Part shown: positions 45,037 through 55,306 of the stretch, piece by piece
Position numbering within the stretch: the stretch's first letter is position 1
Layout of the letters: every line of letters begins with the position of its first letter
NCBI RefSeq assembly: GCF_010389155.1
Contig: NC_057767.1
Location: 6,431,765-6,495,764 of the forward strand
From: Erigeron canadensis
Taxonomy: Eukaryota > Streptophyta > Magnoliopsida > Asterales > Asteraceae
DNA length: 64,000 bases
Reading direction: 5' to 3'
Translations under genes and position numbers: made by a program
The notes under the pieces: model-generated
What the model saw: the letters and a program-made list of their open reading frames with translations, nothing else
Database searches by the model: none
Told to the model about the DNA's origin: nothing

Positions 45037-46237
45037 ATCTTCTCAACTTGAACCTTCTCATACAAATTCTATTTCAGAACAAGTAAACAGAAGGGACAGG
45101 TTCGCTGATGAAAAACACCAGCCAGTACCTCCCACAAAGGGTATACATGCTCATGCCGTATCTCAATCTATGCCCTCAAAATCAAATCTAAGGCATGTTA
45201 CTCCAAAAAGGGGAAGACAGCCTTCTCAAAATAGATCTGACACTCCTCAGCGAGGACACTTCCCTCATCAGCAAGTAAGACCTATAACTCCTCAGCGAGG
45301 ATATTTGCCTCATCAGCAAACAAGGTCTATTACTCCTCAAAGAGGACCTGTGCCCTCTCAGCACTGTCAATCCTCTATTTCCAACAAGGAGTATCTACCT
45401 CATAGGCAAATGAGGCCGATCACTCCAAAACGTCAAGTCAGATCCTCAACTCCTATTCGTGAGAATCTGCCTCAGCAGGGTTCCTCCTCTTCTCATCCTG
45501 CTGGGAAGCAAGCATGGACCATGATTAGAGGACATCAGCTTCCTCAAAATCATCATGGTGAATCCATACTTGGTCCTGTTCCTCAAATGCCCCCTCCTAA
45601 GCTTAGACAAAGGAATAAGTCCAAGTCTAAGCAAAAGAGCAAGGCCTCCTCTTCCTCATCTCCTCAAATCAATGAACTCACTCAGCGGGTGAATGATCTT
45701 TCATCTCAATTAAGGGATTTTCTCATTCAAAGTCAAGGCAATTCCTCTGACAATAAATGCTATCTCTGTAGCAGCAGAGGACATGTTGCTGCTGAATGTG
45801 TTCTATTCTGTCCAAAAGATGCTCCAGTAAGTGTATGTGAACCTAAAATCTCAGCTGCTGAAACATCTTCCTCTTCTAACAGGATCAATGAGAACCTCTC
45901 TACTGAACCAGTTATCAGTGACTCCTCCTCTTTCACAAATGCAAGTATTGCTGACTACATTGCTGCTCAGCGCTTTGAAATTCCCCACTCTCAAAGGGTT
46001 GTTTCAAATGCTTGGGGGCAACCCTCAATGCTGGTTGAATTCAGTGCTCCTGATATTGTGAGCAGTTTTGCTTACTTTCATAGTAATGAAACCAACATCC
46101 TGCCCACAAGTGAAGAAAATCCCATCCCTGTCTCTGTGGGAAATCACCTTACTCTGGTGGAGGCTCTCTCTGAAGAGCCAACTACTTCCACTGAAGTACC
46201 TCCAGAGAATCCTGCTGACATAGGGTTGGATGAATAA
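45020..46237 (+). pseudogene. Gag-side extension with second CCHC knuckle, frame-shifted from Gag
   Basis: Continues Gag after the T6 run. It contains a basic repeat of about 18-20 residues built on ITPQRG and LPHQQ, present about six times (nt 45190-45480), a K/S-rich basic patch, and a second knuckle CYLCSSRGHVAAEC (first Cys codon 45758). The frame stops at 46237, overlapping the ATG of the next frame (46230) by 8 bases. Whether the shift is damage or programmed is not known. Confidence 0.7.
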
Positions 46238-47592
46238 AATGATCCTTATCCTCTTTTCATCCATGCAGGGCTCGCTAGGTAAAGGAGTGTGGTATTTGGA
46301 CAGCGGCTGTTCAAAACACATGACAGGCTCAAAATCCCTGCTGGATGACTATACTGAGGCACCTGGTCCTACAGTGGTGTTTGGTGATAACTCTACTGGC
46401 CAGACTGAAGGATATGGTCTTCTTTCTAATGGCCTCATAAAATTCTCAAAAGTTGCTTATGTAAATGGATTAAAGCATAATCTCATCAGCATAAGTCAAC
46501 TATGTGATGTTGACTACAAAGTAATCCTTGATAAGCATCAAGGCACTGTAGTAAACATCAACAAGGAAGTTGTCTTGGTTGCTCCAAGAAAAAGAGATGT
46601 ATATCTTGTAGACTTCACTCCTATCAAAACTGATAGTGAGACTTGTTTCTTTGCTAAGTCAGCATCTGAGTTAAATTGGTTATGGCACAAGCGTATGTCG
46701 CATGTGAATTTCAAAACCATAAACTCACTGGCCAAAAGAACCTTGTTCGTGGCCTTCCTCCTCTCTCTTTTGAAAAAGATAGGCTTTGTGGTGCTTGTGA
46801 AAAAGGCAAATGCCATAGAGCTACTTTTAAAACTAAACAAGCCAACTCTGTTAAGGGATGTTTTCACCTTCTTCACATGGACCTCTTTGGTCCAGTGAAT
46901 GTCCAAAGTCTAAAGGGTAGCAGATACACTTTAGTGATTGTGGATGAATATTCACGATATACTTGGACAATTTTCTTTAATTCTAAGAGTGATGCTACTG
47001 ATGAAATCATCAAATTCATTAAGAAAATGGAAAATCTCAACAGCATAAGGGTCAAAGAACTCAGAAGTGATCATGACACTGAGTTTAGAAACCACTCTTG
47101 AAACCTTTTGTGCTGATCAAGGGATCTCACAAAACTTCTCTTCCACTAGAACTCCTGAGCAAAATGGTGTTGCTGAAAGGAGAAATAGAACTCTTATAGA
47201 AGCAGCACGCACTATGCTCAGTGAGTCCTCTCTTCCTAGTAGGTTTTGGGCTGAAGCAGTCAACACTGCTTGTCACACCCAAAATAGATGTCTCATTGTC
47301 AAAAGACATGACAAAACTGCTTATGAAGTCTTAAGAGGAAAGAAACCTCAAATCAAATAATTTCATGTATTTGGATGTCCTGTCTTCATTCTTAATAATA
47401 AGGATCATTTAGGGAAATTTGATCCTAAAGCTGATGATGGTTACTTTGTTGGATACTCATCGATTAGCAAAGCTTTTAGAGTATTCAATACTCGTCTTCA
47501 AAAAGTGGATGAATCAATTCATGTCACTTTTGATGAAAGCTCTTCTGCTCTTAAAGATATCCAGCCATCTTCTACTGAAGATCTTCAATGAG
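46230..47592 (+). pseudogene. Copia protease and integrase, broken
   Basis: Protease signature WYLDSGCSKHMTG near 46290-46325. The GAG-pre-integrase zinc motif (H-x3-H ... C-x2-C: WHKRMSH and CGACEKGKC) is split by a frame change near 46735. The integrase core follows (DLFGPV, then RSDHDTEF), with another frame change near 47090 and an in-frame TAA at 47358-47360 before FHVFGCPVF. Another stop lies near 47590. The Asp residues of the active site are visible but no continuous frame exists. Confidence 0.85.
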
Positions 47593-49666
47593 TTCAGTGA
47601 CCCTCCTATGGAGGATGCTGACTCAACTGTTGATGCTTTTTGCTCGCCTCCTCTTGATCAGCAACTCACTGAGGATAGATCAGCAGACCCTGAACTAGAG
47701 CAAGTTGCTGCTCATATCTATACGATTGAGCCAGTTGAGCCTATCTTAAGGTCAATCCATGCAGCATCAGCCAAACCTAGATCACTGGCTGATGATGTGC
47801 AAGTTGATGACTCTGCTGATGAAGAGTTTCATGATGCTTCAGCTAACACTGAAGACATGGTGTTTGCTGATGACCCCATCATTGATAACTTAAATCAGAC
47901 AAATGGCTCCACTGATCAAGCTTCTCTTGATCCTTCAATTACCATTGATTTCTCCTCTTATTCTTCTCCTGCTGATCCCATACATATATCTTCCACTGCC
48001 ACTCTAGGTTCATCAAGTGTTCCATCACTTAAATGGACTTCTAGTCATCCTGCTCACCAAATAATTGGTGATCCTCAGCAGGGCATTGTGACTAGATCAG
48101 CGACTAGAAACACATGTCTATATGTTAATTTCTTGTCAATGATAACTCCTAAGAATATTGGAGAAGCCATGGTTGACCCATCTTGGGTTGCTGCCATGCA
48201 AGAAGAACTAACTTAATTCCAACGACAGCATGTTTGGTTCTTAGTTCCTCTTCCTCCTGGCAAAGAACCCATTGGAACTAAGTGGGTTTATAGGAATAAA
48301 ATGGATGAAGATGGTGTTGTTATTCGCAACAAGGCTAGGTTAGTAGCTCAAGGGTACCTTCAAGAAGAAGGAGTCGACTATGACGAAACCTTTGCACTAG
48401 TGGCTAGACTTGAAGCAATACGCTTATTCCTGGCACATGCTGCTTATCAAAACTTCACAGTATATCAAATGGATGTCAAGAGTGCCTTCCTAAATGGAAA
48501 ACTTGAAGAAGAAGTTTATGTGGAGCAGCCACCTGGTTTTGAAGACCTAACCAAGCCAAACCACGTCTATCGTCTTTACAAAGCATTGTATGGTCTTAAA
48601 CAAGCTCCCAGAGCTTGGTATGACACTCTCTCTGAATTTCTTCTTTCTCATGAGTTTCAGCGAGGATCTATAGACTCCACCCTTTTTATCTATAGAAAGG
48701 GTGTTCATGTTCTCTATGTACAAATATATGTCGATGACATCATATTTGGATCCTCCAGTACGAAACTTTGCAAGAAATTTAGCTCACTAATGTCCCCTCA
48801 TTTTGAAATGAGCATGATGGGTGAGCTAACCTTCTTTCTTGGTTTACAAATTCGCCAGCTCCCTGATGGCATCTTCATAAACCAAGAAAAATATATTCGA
48901 GACATGCTGGCCAAATTTGATATGTCTAATATCACTACAAAGTCTACTCCCATGTCTCCTCCTAACAATCTCCATGCTGACCCTGATGGTAAGCATATGA
49001 ATCCCACATTCTATCGTGAAATGATTGGCTCTCTGATGTATCTCATAGCTAGTCGTCCCGACATTATGTTTGCTACTTGCCTTTGTGCAAGGTATCAAGA
49101 ATCCCCAAGAGAGTCCCATCTTCTCGTTGTCAAACGTATCTTCAAATATCTCAAAGGGACTCCCTTTTTAGGTCTCTGGTATCCCAAGGATTCTACCTTT
49201 GACTTAGTTGCATACTCTGACTCTGACTATGCTGGGTGCATGTTAGATAGGAAAAGTACCAGTGGTGGATGTCAACTGTTGGGGGGAAGGATGTCAACTG
49301 AAAGTTTCCATCTCCACTGCTGAAGCAGAGTATGTGTCAGCAACAAGTTGTTGTGCACAAGTCCTTTGGATGAAAAACCAACTTGCTGACTATGATCTAA
49401 ATTTTTCCAAGATCCCCATCATGTGTGATAACACTAGTGCTATTGCTATCACACATAATCCTGTTCAGCATTCCAAAACTAAACATATTGACATTAGGTA
49501 TCACTTCATTCGTGATCATGTCATGAAAGGGGATGTTGAAATTTACTTCATCCCCACTGATGACCAACTTGCTGATATATTCACTAAACCTTTAGATGAA
49601 AAGAGATTCAAGGATCTCGTCAGCAGGTTGGGTATGTTAAATGGTGATTTTACAAACTCAACATGA
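47593..49666 (+). pseudogene. Copia reverse transcriptase and RNase H, broken
   Basis: An acidic linker (47600-48130) precedes RT. A stop at 48214-48216 interrupts the RT start; from 48301 the frame is open through [31 protein letters not shown] and the catalytic YVDDIIFG (48727-48750). A frame change near 49265 leads into RNase H ([10 protein letters not shown], then TKHIDIRYHFIRD) and the usual C-terminal DIFTKPL, ending at 49666. The domains are recognisable but disabled. Confidence 0.88.
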
Positions 49667-49754
49667 TCACTCATGTTTTGCTGCCCATATTCCTTTATGA
49701 AGATGAGCAGCGACTTTTTAAGTCGAAGTTATCAGCGAGCTCTTCCTTCTACTC

Positions 49755-50075
49755 GCTGATCCCTGTTGCTTTGGGAAAAAGCAAAATAAAGGCAATGGAA
49801 ATCCAAAAATTTCCATCTAGTCCAGCAGCAAACGGCTGCTGGTAAAGACGTCTAAAATCCGTTGATCCCTGATGCTTTGGGAAAAAGCATAACAAAAGTA
49901 ATAGGGTGCTGAAAGTCCCTATCTAGTCCAGCAGCAAACGGCTGCTGGTAAAGACGTCTAAAATCCGTTGATCCCTGATGCTTTGGGAAAAAGCATAACA
50001 AAAGTAATAGGGTGCTGAAAGTCCCTATCTAGTCCAGCAGCAAACGGCTGCTGGTAAAGACATCTAGAATCCGTT
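49755..50075 (+). repeat. 106-bp structured tandem repeat, 3 copies, between pol and accessory ORF
   Basis: The period is 106 bases. Each unit has a perfect hairpin with 8-bp stem CCAGCAGC/GCTGCTGG and loop AAACG (49822-49842, 49928-49948, 50034-50054) followed by TAAAGACGTCTA. Copies 2 and 3 are almost identical; copy 1 is more diverged. Confidence 0.88.
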
Positions 50076-50634
50076 GATGGCTGACAATTTGCCAAAAATT
50101 GTTTAATACTCATCAGCATCTACCTCTTCTTTTTGTGGTGCTGATCAAAACTTGGTAACCATTTCTTCAAAATTATACAACTCTTCAGTGGATACCTCTA
50201 GATATCTGAGTGTATTCCACTACGTATTTTTGCTAATATTATATTATATATATCTCAAACGGTTACCTCGATTTTCTCCCAAATGGGCAACTTGTACACT
50301 ATATGCGCCGTATGAACTCGAGTACAGTTGAAATCGTGGTTCATATGGTCACATCCTACATCTCTCATACGTATATAGATACAGTGTTCTTTTATTTCAA
50401 AATAATATTTTTTGTTGCCACGTATGAAAGAGAGTACACTCTACAACTCACTTTTTGTAGTCATGGGACCCATATCCATGCCATATATATACAAATCTCT
50501 TCCTTTTCACCCTCTCTTACGTTCATTTCTTTCTTATAATCTTTCACATTCTCTTAAACTCTTCATATTCTCTCAAATCTTTCTCATTTCCTTACAACAT
50601 TCATTCATCTAATCTTTCTTCACTTTCATCAAAA
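50076..50634 (+). other. Spacer before copia accessory ORF
   Basis: AT-rich, no long frame. Its right part looks like a core promoter and leader for the downstream ORF (see next entry). Confidence 0.55.
50484..50515 (+). promoter_or_regulatory. Possible internal promoter of accessory ORF
   Basis: TATATATA at 50484-50491 is followed about 20 bases later by a CT-rich stretch (CTTTTCACCCTCTCTTAC) like plant Y-patches, then a ~120-base leader without ATG until 50635. This would allow a separate subgenomic transcript. Inferred from motifs only. Confidence 0.4.
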
Positions 50635-51813
50635 ATGACTTCATCTGAACAACAAAACATCTCTTATCTCAACTCCAAGGTATATGATAATGAAGGCATC
50701 AATCCTTCTAATCAAGTATCTTTCCAAGCATCAAAACTGGTCATTAAGGCCAACAACTATCTGGGATCTGTAGAGATCCCATCAAAAACAAAGGGGTACT
50801 TCTCCATGTTGGATTTCATTATGGGATGCCCAGCCAGAAAGGTCATCTACTCTGACCCAAAAGAGATGAGTGTCCACCTCCTTAGGGAGTTTTGGTGGAC
50901 ATGTGATTACAAGGTTGCCAGTAGCACCATCACTGGAACTGTATTGAAAGGAGAACACACTATCTCCATCTCAGTAGAATCGTTGAGAGATGCTCTTCAT
51001 CTTCCCAAACAATCGGAAGAGCATCCATATGTGGAGTTGGTCCCCATTGGAGTGTGGAAGGAATGGTTGTTAACCATTGGTTATGGGACCAACATTGAAC
51101 CTGCACAACCTGTGCATAGCAACCCTCGGAAGAAATATCTGTCGGGTGTATGGAGGTTGCTGTTCACCCATGTAATTCAGTGTCTGGGTGGCAACAGTGG
51201 CTCTTTTGATCAGGCCATTGCTGCACAAATGCAGATGATTTATGCGCTGGCAAATGGTCGCAACATTGACTTTGCCTGCGTAATTTTTGAAGATCTAAAG
51301 GGGAAGGTCACTATCAAGAACAGATCAAACTCTGTACCCTTCACTCGCTTTCTCTCTCTAATTTTCAAGAAGGAGCTGAAGGAAAGGTATCTCCCTGAAG
51401 GGGCCCAATTCATCCTCTCTCCCAGGGTTGCAAGCTCTATTTATAAGATTCCATCTTGTGATCCTGAGCAGTTTGACTCCAAGTACGCTGTGCTCACCCA
51501 AGAAATGAAACAGGTACTTTACTCTGTATATCCTGACGTATATAGACCCAACCCTGCTGGAGCTGGTATGCTGATAATCCCCCCAGCATTCTCCAAAGCT
51601 CCCAAGAAAACCAAAACACTTTCTTCTTCTTCCACTTCACCTCCTACTGCCGTCCCAAAACAGCAGCAGCAAGTATCAAAGGGCAAAACTACTAAGGTTA
51701 AGAAGTCCTCACTGCCAAGGACAATAGAGACCCAGCCAGCCCATCAACAGCCTCAAAAAAGGCTGCTGACGAGAAAAAGGGTAACCGCAAGCAACCACCT
51801 CAAACTTCTATAG
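50635..51813 (+). CDS. Copia accessory ORF 1, N-terminal block
   Basis: 392 codons. The first ~310 residues look globular with no membrane segment; the rest is Lys/Ser/Thr/Gln-rich. The family is not one I can name with certainty; similar proteins, often unannotated, follow RNase H in long copia elements of daisy-family genomes. The homologous reading appears to continue one frame over after an A6 run at 51755-51760, so the last ~20 residues are probably out of frame. Position equals the env-like gene of Sireviruses, but no signal peptide, cleavage site or transmembrane helix is seen. Confidence 0.6.
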   Translation: MTSSEQQNISYLNSKVYDNEGINPSNQVSFQASKLVIKANNYLGSVEIPSKTKGYFSMLDFIMGCPARKVIYSDPKEMSVHLLREFWWTCDYKVASSTITGTVLKGEHTISISVESLRDALHLPKQSEEHPYVELVPIGVWKEWLLTIGYGTNIEPAQPVHSNPRKKYLSGVWRLLFTHVIQCLGGNSGSFDQAIAAQMQMIYALANGRNIDFACVIFEDLKGKVTIKNRSNSVPFTRFLSLIFKKELKERYLPEGAQFILSPRVASSIYKIPSCDPEQFDSKYAVLTQEMKQVLYSVYPDVYRPNPAGAGMLIIPPAFSKAPKKTKTLSSSSTSPPTAVPKQQQQVSKGKTTKVKKSSLPRTIETQPAHQQPQKRLLTRKRVTASNHLKLL

Positions 51814-53234
51814 GCGAGGTTGGTGAAGATCAAGGGCCACCCCAGCCCATTAGAGTTGAGTCAACCGAATTAATCATTCCCTCTTCTTCTCAACCCTCTG
51901 AGTCGTTGTCAGCAGCCATATCACAGGTGATACTAGAGACAACAAAGTCTACGGCCGATGATGCTTTAGTGATACAACACACTGAAGCTGAGGCACCCGG
52001 TTCCCCTACCCCTCTAAATGTTTCTGAAGAAGGGATGGCTGTTGAAGGTAGTGGTGTAGAGGAAGGTGAAAATGTTGAAGATGATGATGAGAGTGATCTG
52101 GAATTGGGAGAGTTTGTGGCGGATGAATTCCAACTGGATTCCTCCATCCAGGCTGACGAAATTGAAGCAAGTGATATGGAGGTTGATGAAGAGGCTGCTG
52201 CTACTGATGGTGAAAATGCAGCAGCCATAACTGATAATGTAGAGGTTGCTGCTGCTGACAACATTGTAGCAGCAATTAACGAAAATGCACAAGAAGCTGC
52301 TGCTGATGACAATGCAGCAGCTAATACTGAAGTGACTGAGTGTCAACCTCTAGCCACACCTGTCGATTCTCAAATCGTTGACAGGCTGACTAGAGTTGAA
52401 CATCAGCTGAATGATCTCACCAAGGCTGCCACAATCGCTGTTCAACTCAAAACTCATGAAGATGACAGATTGGTAAAGATCTTGGAGAACTGGTACAGCA
52501 AGCAAAATGAAAACACTGCCAGCATTGAGACAATAAAAGAAAAATCTATCTCTATAGCTGCTGATCAAGAAAAACTTCGCACCTATACAAACACTATCAA
52601 AAAGGATCAGCAGGTCATTCGTGGGCTCTCTCGATCGCTGTGCAAAATTGGTCCTGCTGTACGGTTCTCAGCACAAAAAGCATGCAGCAGCGGAGTCACT
52701 GCTGCTGCTGAAGTAAAAACAGTGGCCGACCTGGTTTCTCGCCTTTCCACCCAGGTTGAAGAAAACACCAAGGCTATCAATGCCTTGGAAACCACTGTGG
52801 CCAGTCTTCCTCCTCCTCAAGTATCATTCACTGAGGAAGATCGTAAGTGCCAACAAAAATTGGAGCAAGAGGTTGGGGATATCAAGAAGATGTTGTCCCA
52901 ACTTCTCCAACAACAGGCAGCTCCAACAGCAACAATGGAGGTAGTAGTTAATGATACTACCTCCAAGGGGGAGAAAGTGGATGCTGCTGTAATGGCACTT
53001 GTCAGTGAAGCAGTGAACAAAGCTGTAAATGACATTTATGAAGCTTCAGCTGACAAGGTTGCAAATGAAAACACTGAAGCGGCCACTGATGAACTGGCAA
53101 TAGTGGCCGTCAGTGAAGAAAAGGTGGATTCTCCCCCTGCTGACACTGAGGGGGAGACAAGAACTGATGTTCTCCCTGCTAGTGTTGAGGGGGAGACGGT
53201 TGGAGAAGCATCTGCTGAGGGGAGCAACAACTGA
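51759..53234 (+). CDS. Copia accessory ORF 1, C-terminal acidic/coiled-coil block
   Basis: Open from the A6 run to 53234; the first ATG in frame is 51906. It is strongly acidic with Ala/Glu/Asp runs, including repeats of the type ENAQEAAADDNAAA near 52200-52330, then a heptad-rich coiled coil (about 52380-52930). No catalytic domain. The coding bias (GCTGCTG, GAAGATGATGATG) differs from the AT-rich flanks. A further change of frame near 53230 leads to a short stretch ending TAA directly before the next ATG. Confidence 0.55.
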   Translation, partial: KAADEKKGNRKQPPQTSIGEVGEDQGPPQPIRVESTELIIPSSSQPSESLSAAISQVILETTKSTADDALVIQHTEAEAPGSPTPLNVSEEGMAVEGSGVEEGENVEDDDESDLELGEFVADEFQLDSSIQADEIEASDMEVDEEAAATDGENAAAITDNVEVAAADNIVAAINENAQEAAADDNAAANTEVTECQPLATPVDSQIVDRLTRVEHQLNDLTKAATIAVQLKTHEDDRLVKILENWYSKQNENTASIETIKEKSISIAADQEKLRTYTNTIKKDQQVIRGLSRSLCKIGPAVRFSAQKACSSGVTAAAEVKTVADLVSRLSTQVEENTKAINALETTVASLPPPQVSFTEEDRKCQQKLEQEVGDIKKMLSQLLQQQAAPTATMEVVVNDTTSKGEKVDAAVMALVSEAVNKAVNDIYEASADKVANENTEAATDELAIVAVSEEKVDSPPADTEGETRTDVLPASVEGETVGEASAEGSNN

Positions 53235-53269
53235 TAGTTGCTGAAGCTCCCCAAGTTGAAGAAGAGTAA

Positions 53270-54493
53270 ATGAGTCCTCGTGCAGTCAGGGCAGCTTGGG
53301 AAACCGGTTTTGCACAAGAAATGGCCAGGGACACATCCAGGGAAGTGCTCAATATTTTCCATCCTCGCTTCCTTGGAAATGCTGAAGTGTCTAGAATAAC
53401 AGCAGCTCAGAGAAAGCAGCTGACTGATACTGGTTTTTTCAAGAGTCCCTCGCCGCTGACTGCACAGAATACATCCATCACATCCCCAGCAGGAAATCAA
53501 TTTCAAGTCATCGATGTTTTATCAATCACTGCTGAGGGAAAAACTCAAGAGGAGGCTCTGGAGGAGCTGGATAGGCTGAAAGCTAACAAGGAAAATGAGA
53601 AGAAAAATCTTGAATATATCAAGCAGCTGGCCCTCTTGGAGAAGGATGAGATGGATGGAGAGCAAAGAATGCCGCTGACCACTGGTGGGCCTGAAGCTCT
53701 CTACAGACAAAAGCAAGCTGATGTAGAGCAGCAACTGAAAGGAAAAAGAGAGAAATTTGAAGTAGAAAAGGCCAGGTGGTTGAAAATAATGAATGATAGG
53801 AAGAGGCCAGAGAGAATCACAGCTGCTGAAGTTCACAAAGCTGCCATGGGAACAAAAACCAATCTGAAGTTCCTGAGAGAAGGGCACAGTGCCCCAACTA
53901 AAATTGAAGATGTAAAGTTGACTAACTTGGGAGCTTCAGAATGGTATGAAATCCATATGATCATCAAAGATAAAAAGGCTGCCAGCTATGAACAACTTCA
54001 GGGAGTGCTGAAGAATTATTTTGAAAAGGCCCTGAAGTTTGAAACAAAATTCAAGGCAGACCTTCCCATGCTAAGGGCAGTCTTTGGGTCTCCAGCAGCT
54101 GGTTCCTCCTCAGCAAGCAGGCGTGCCCTAAAGAGAAAGCTTGCTGCCCAATCCTTGCCTGCTGATCTTCCTCCTATCTCTGGTGATGCAACATTAAATC
54201 TGAGGCTTCCTCCCAGGTGTTCTTTTGAAGAAGGGAGAATACTTGAAGACCCTGCTGGCATTTTCTTTCAAAATTTCAGAAATGATCAACTCTTTTTCAG
54301 ACTGGCAGAAATTGAACAAGCATCCACTGGTTTCCTGATCAGCATCAGAAGAAGATTTGCAAAGATGATCAGTGCTCGCTCAGTAATCAACAGGATTGAT
54401 GAGGAACTGATGAAGCCAGCGAGAAGAGATGATCCAGTACTTAGAATTGCCAAACAGGAAGATGCCTGGGAGATAGAGGCTGCAAATCTTTAG
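53270..54493 (+). CDS. Copia accessory ORF 2
   Basis: 407 codons. The sequence before the start is GAG-TAA-ATG, so stop and start are adjacent; it may be a separate cistron or the tail of ORF 1 cut by a stop. The protein is soluble-looking, charged, with coiled-coil potential around residues 85-180, and ends about 140 bases before the polypurine tract. No known domain recognised. It is intact, unlike pol. Confidence 0.6.
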   Translation: MSPRAVRAAWETGFAQEMARDTSREVLNIFHPRFLGNAEVSRITAAQRKQLTDTGFFKSPSPLTAQNTSITSPAGNQFQVIDVLSITAEGKTQEEALEELDRLKANKENEKKNLEYIKQLALLEKDEMDGEQRMPLTTGGPEALYRQKQADVEQQLKGKREKFEVEKARWLKIMNDRKRPERITAAEVHKAAMGTKTNLKFLREGHSAPTKIEDVKLTNLGASEWYEIHMIIKDKKAASYEQLQGVLKNYFEKALKFETKFKADLPMLRAVFGSPAAGSSSASRRALKRKLAAQSLPADLPPISGDATLNLRLPPRCSFEEGRILEDPAGIFFQNFRNDQLFFRLAEIEQASTGFLISIRRRFAKMISARSVINRIDEELMKPARRDDPVLRIAKQEDAWEIEAANL

Positions 54494-54626
54494 ATGTCTA
54501 TTTTGTAAAAGCTTTATGCTCAGCTTGTAATTCACTTTAATGATATAAAAGACATCTTCAGCTCATATTCATTCTTCCTTATCGTTGTCTAAAGTAATTG
54601 TCATCCAGCAAGTCTCCTCAGCAAAT

Positions 54627-54634
54627 AGGGGGAG
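54627..54634 (+). promoter_or_regulatory. Copia polypurine tract
   Basis: AGGGGGAG two bases before the 3' LTR, the usual plus-strand primer position. Confidence 0.85.
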
Positions 54635-54636
54635 AT

Positions 54637-55306
54637 TGTTAAGTCTGGGATTCGCTGAAGGAGACTTGAGAACTGACACATGTCGTCAGCAAGTCTCTTA
54701 ACAAGTCGACAGCGGATGTAGAGACGTCTTCAGCGGGATGCATGCTGACCTAAGTTTGTCATGGCGGGAAACATTCAAACTACATAAAGACAAAAAAAGG
54801 GTCACATGGTGGTTAACCAACTGTAATTTGCCTTGAATGGCAAATGTGCATGTTGAGACCAAAGCAAGGGTTCTCTCTCTCTCTTACCCGATTTGGTATA
54901 GAAGACAATGGGCACATGAACCAAGTACCATGAGCCAATTGGAAATCAACAACCACCATCAAGTCGCAATCAAAGCAGGCTGTGTTGCCTCAAGTCTTCC
55001 CCTATATAAAGCAACACAGCCACATTGTATTAAGTGCGTCTTGCCGTCTAAAAAGTGTGTATCACTTGTAATTGCTTAAGTTTTCCTTTTCTGTCTAGAC
55101 TTAGCAATTATCTTTGTTCTTTTGTATTCTTGTAAGTCAAGTGTAAGATCAACCATGTATTCATCGTTTAATCAATGATACATATGATTATCCTTGCATT
55201 GATGTATTACAATTGAACTTTACATTGTTCTTGTTATTTACTTGCTTACTTACCTTCTTTCTTGTCTACTTAATTAAAACATAAGTTGTGCATTCGTGGA
55301 CCATCA
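54637..55306 (+). repeat. 3' LTR of copia element
   Basis: 670 bp. Six hand-counted substitutions against the 5' LTR plus one A-run length difference. Confidence 0.95.

Larger units (their letters stand above)
42093..55306 (+). mobile_element. Complete 13.2-kb Ty1/copia element, Sirevirus-like
   Basis: Flanked by target duplication ACATT (42088-42092, 55307-55311). LTRs of 671 and 670 bp differ by about six substitutions and one single-base indel (0.9%), so insertion is recent. Order: LTR, tRNA-iMet-type primer site, long gag with CCHC, gag-side extension with a second CCHC, protease, integrase, reverse transcriptase, RNase H, structured repeats, two or three accessory ORFs, polypurine tract, LTR. 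Length, large gag and an extra gene after RNase H match the Sirevirus/Maximus lineage. The pol frame is broken several times, so it cannot move by itself. Confidence 0.93.

Noticed and set aside
50635..54493. Envelope gene of an infectious retrovirus
   Set aside because: No signal peptide, transmembrane helix or cleavage site; only the position matches the env-like gene of Sireviruses.
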